Assembly: GCF_958979055.1 (NCBI RefSeq)
Contig: NC_084896.1
Span: 28,395,501-28,459,500, forward strand
Source: Alnus glutinosa
Taxonomy: Eukaryota > Streptophyta > Magnoliopsida > Fagales > Betulaceae
Reading direction: 5' to 3'
DNA length: 64,000 bases
Shown here: positions 61,830 through 64,000 of the stretch, in pieces
Layout of the letters: every line of letters begins with the position of its first letter
Numbering within the stretch: the stretch's first letter is position 1
Program-made: the position numbers and the translations under genes
The notes under the pieces: generated by a model
Seen by the model: only the letters and a program-made list of their open reading frames with translations
What the model was told of the DNA's origin: nothing
Database searches by the model: none

Positions 61830-62556
61830 TTTATTCGATGAGTAATTGCGTCATTTTAATTTACTCTTGGGTTTTAATCCAGCCTTTAACTCCTTCAATT
61901 TTTTTTATTTTTTATTTATTATTATTATTATTATTTTCATTTCACTCATTTTTTTTTTTTGTCTAAAACTCTAATGAGTCATCATTTTCTATTTTTTTAA
62001 TGACACATCAGCAATTTTGACATATCAATTTACAAAATTATTTTGTATTTTATTAAAAAAAATTATAATTTAAAATAAATAAATAAATAAGCGTCACCCC
62101 TCAACCCCGCAAGAGAGGAGGGGGGAAGATGGTCGTGCAAGCCACCTCCTTTACTTGGGGTGGCCGGGCGGCCGGGCCATGCACCCAATCGTTTGTTAAG
62201 GGTGGCTAGCACGGCCACCCCCACCATTAGGCCAGGGGTGATGGCCCCGCAAGACCCCCCGCGATCCTTTGTAGGGGTAAGGGGCCAGGGTGGTTTCGTT
62301 GATCGATCGATCTTCCATTTTTTGGAAGATTTTTTTTTTTAATAAAAAAACTTAATTGATATGACAAAAATACTTATGTGACATTAAAATTAAGGATTAA
62401 TGTCACGTACATTAGCAGTTTTAGATGATTTTGGATGGAATAATTGAAATGAAAATTAAATTCAAAAAATTTAATGGGTTGAAAGTCGGATTTAGAAACT
62501 TAATTGAGTAAATTGAAATGACGCGAGTACACAGGGATTAAATTTATATTTAGGCT
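61830..62556. mobile_element. Long-TIR element with GC-rich core, about 725 bp
   Basis: Arms of about 190 bp with many gaps: GCGTCATTT.AATTTACTC, later TTTCA.T, (G)TCTAAAACT and TGTCATATCAATT on the left pair with inverted copies on the right. The core 62090-62290 is GC-rich with GGTGGC/GGCCACCCC words, as in 322-983. No gene. Confidence 0.65.
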
Positions 62557-62746
62557 AAAAGGAAATTAATTAAAAGGGTGATCAGATACTAATCAATTTA
62601 GTTCAAAAGATCATTTGGCTTCGGAATGAAGAGAGGTAAGAGCATGATAGCTTAAAGGGATGAAAAGATGATCACGTATAGTACTATATATGCGAACTAA
62701 AGTTAGTAAGAGATCCTTAGGAAACTACTCACAACGCACTAGCTTG

Positions 62747-63771
62747 TAGGGCTGTACAACAGATTGCGATAGCGGTTATTAGTTCATAATTGCAACCGCA
62801 ACCGGGGTCTCCGGTTATGATTATTTTAATAACAGTAACCGCAATTGGCTTAATTACCGGTTGCGATTTTTACCAACCGCCGGTTATCCGGTTATTTTAA
62901 CCCAATTATTAACTGGATAACTAGTTTTCATATATATGTTGAATTTTTCATTTTTTTTTTTTTTAAAAAAAAAAATCAAATATTTGAATTCAATTACATC
63001 ATTTTTTGTCCTGAACCTTTGAAACACAAGCAAATTTTTTTGCAACTAAACAGACAATATGCAAAAGCTAATTTCTATTACGGAAATTAGAATGCCGATT
63101 CAGAGGGAAAAAATAGAACGCCGATCGATAAACAAAACAAAACTCATGATTTACAGATACAATCCAATAGCTGTAGTTTATCATATCTAAACTCCTCTCC
63201 AAAAATCACTGGCTCGCTCCTCACATGTTCTCGGACAAGGAAGGTGACTTGGAGACAGAGTCCAAGCTGTCATGACATGGTTTCCTCCTCCTTCTCTTTG
63301 TCCACGTCGGCGTGGGCACTGGGCGTTGTGAACTCGTGGGCGTCGTGGGCGTGGGCTTGAATCAGAGATACAGAAGAGAAGAAGAAGAAGAAAGAGGGAA
63401 AGGAGAAGAGGCTTGCGGCTTGCTAGTGTGGAGTAGGGAGATGGGATTGAAGAAGAAAGAAGAAGAGAAGAGAACTAGCAGAGAAGGAGAACAGCTGGGC
63501 GGCGTGGGACTTAAGAGTGAAAGAAGAGTTCAGGTTTAGGGTTGAGAAGTGTCCGGTTATTTATTTTATATATATAAAACCAGTTGCGGTTATATTGGTT
63601 TTTCAGATGTAATAATCGGTAACCGCAATTGGGTATCCGGTTACTTGGTTATCCGGTTGCGGTTATTTTTCGGTTTTTTGGTTTCTTGGTTTCTCCGGTT
63701 AACGGTTATTGGTAGTTATTAGCGGTTACCGGTTATTTCCGATTAATAACCGCCCCGCTTGTACACCCCTA
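62747..63771. mobile_element. Second non-autonomous hAT element, 1025 bp
   Basis: Ends TAGGGCTGTACAA and, reversed, TAGGGGTGTACAAG. Flanks CTAGCTTG (62739-62746) and CTAGCTTC (63772-63779) match at 7 of 8. Subterminal GCGGTTA/TAACCGC and CCGGTTA words are dense on both sides (62770-62930, 63555-63755). Same family as 38248-40078 but with a different interior. Confidence 0.82.
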
Positions 63772-63779
63772 CTAGCTTC

Positions 63780-64000
63780 GTCTAGAAAATGTAATTGCTT
63801 TTCCTATTGCACGTGCAATCTTGTTTTCTCTTCCTTCAATTTAGAAAGAGAGAGAGAGCTTGAGCTTTGTTGTCCGGGGGAGGGAGGCTTCATGCCACCC
63901 TCCTCCCGGAGTTGGTTTCCCCCTAGCCTTGCAGAGGCTAGGGTGGCTGTTTTTTGGCCTTCCCTGGTGTGTACCAGTGGAAGATAGGAGTCTCCCAGCC
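63780..64000. other. Right-edge sequence, no gene seen
   Basis: A short GA run (63845-63858) and a GC-rich patch with TCCCGGAG/CTCCGGG-like words. The open frame there may be a piece of a feature cut by the window edge; nothing recognisable. Confidence 0.35.

Overview
This is nuclear DNA of a flowering plant, most likely a eudicot tree of the rosid group; I cannot fix the species from sequence alone. The signs are GT-AG introns, plant-only gene families (DUF247, DYW-type PPR, Alfin-like PHD, NAC, STICHEL, MCTP), AT-rich spacers with long TA and CT microsatellites, and many small DNA transposons, LINE and SINE pieces and LTR remains.

Layout. At 0.3-1.0 kb lies an inverted-repeat element with a GC-rich core, followed by an intact single-exon DUF247 gene (1288-2697, +). 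STICHEL (STI) fills 5.2-12.2 kb on the minus strand; I could join six exons into one 1253-residue frame. A 4.3 kb spacer holds two MITEs with 9-bp target duplications and a LINE RNase H remnant. A single-exon DYW PPR gene follows (16455-18731, +). An ALFIN-LIKE 6-type histone reader runs 19656-24860 (-, five exons, 253 aa). It is head-to-head with a Der/EngA-type double GTPase (26886-33056, +, eight exons, 661 aa).

From 33.8 to 41.0 kb there is an AT-rich tandem array with units of about 0.6 kb. It is split by a nest of transposons that includes a 1.83 kb hAT element with a perfect 8-bp target duplication. Next come an MCTP/FTIP pseudogene (41268-43577), a duplicated fragment of the Der gene, a 1.64 kb solo LTR with a perfect 5-bp target duplication, and a dead LINE. 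A three-exon NAC gene of the LOV1/NAC035 type lies at 50882-52757 (-). The last 11 kb has no gene I can support; it holds MITEs, an inverted duplication, microsatellites and a second hAT element.

STI, ALFIN-LIKE 6 and LOV1 are close neighbours on Arabidopsis chromosome 2 as I recall (AT2G02480, AT2G02470, AT2G02450). The STI-like, PPR and AL7 genes sit together on chromosome 1. The core of the window is therefore probably an old conserved gene block widened by transposons. The genes do not form one pathway: STI acts in trichome branching, the PPR in organelle RNA editing, AL6 in chromatin, Der in organelle ribosome assembly and LOV1 in flowering or cold response.

I found no convincing new multi-gene system. 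The most unusual structures are the interrupted tandem array, the Der fragment beside the MCTP pseudogene, and the layered elements at 55-57 kb.
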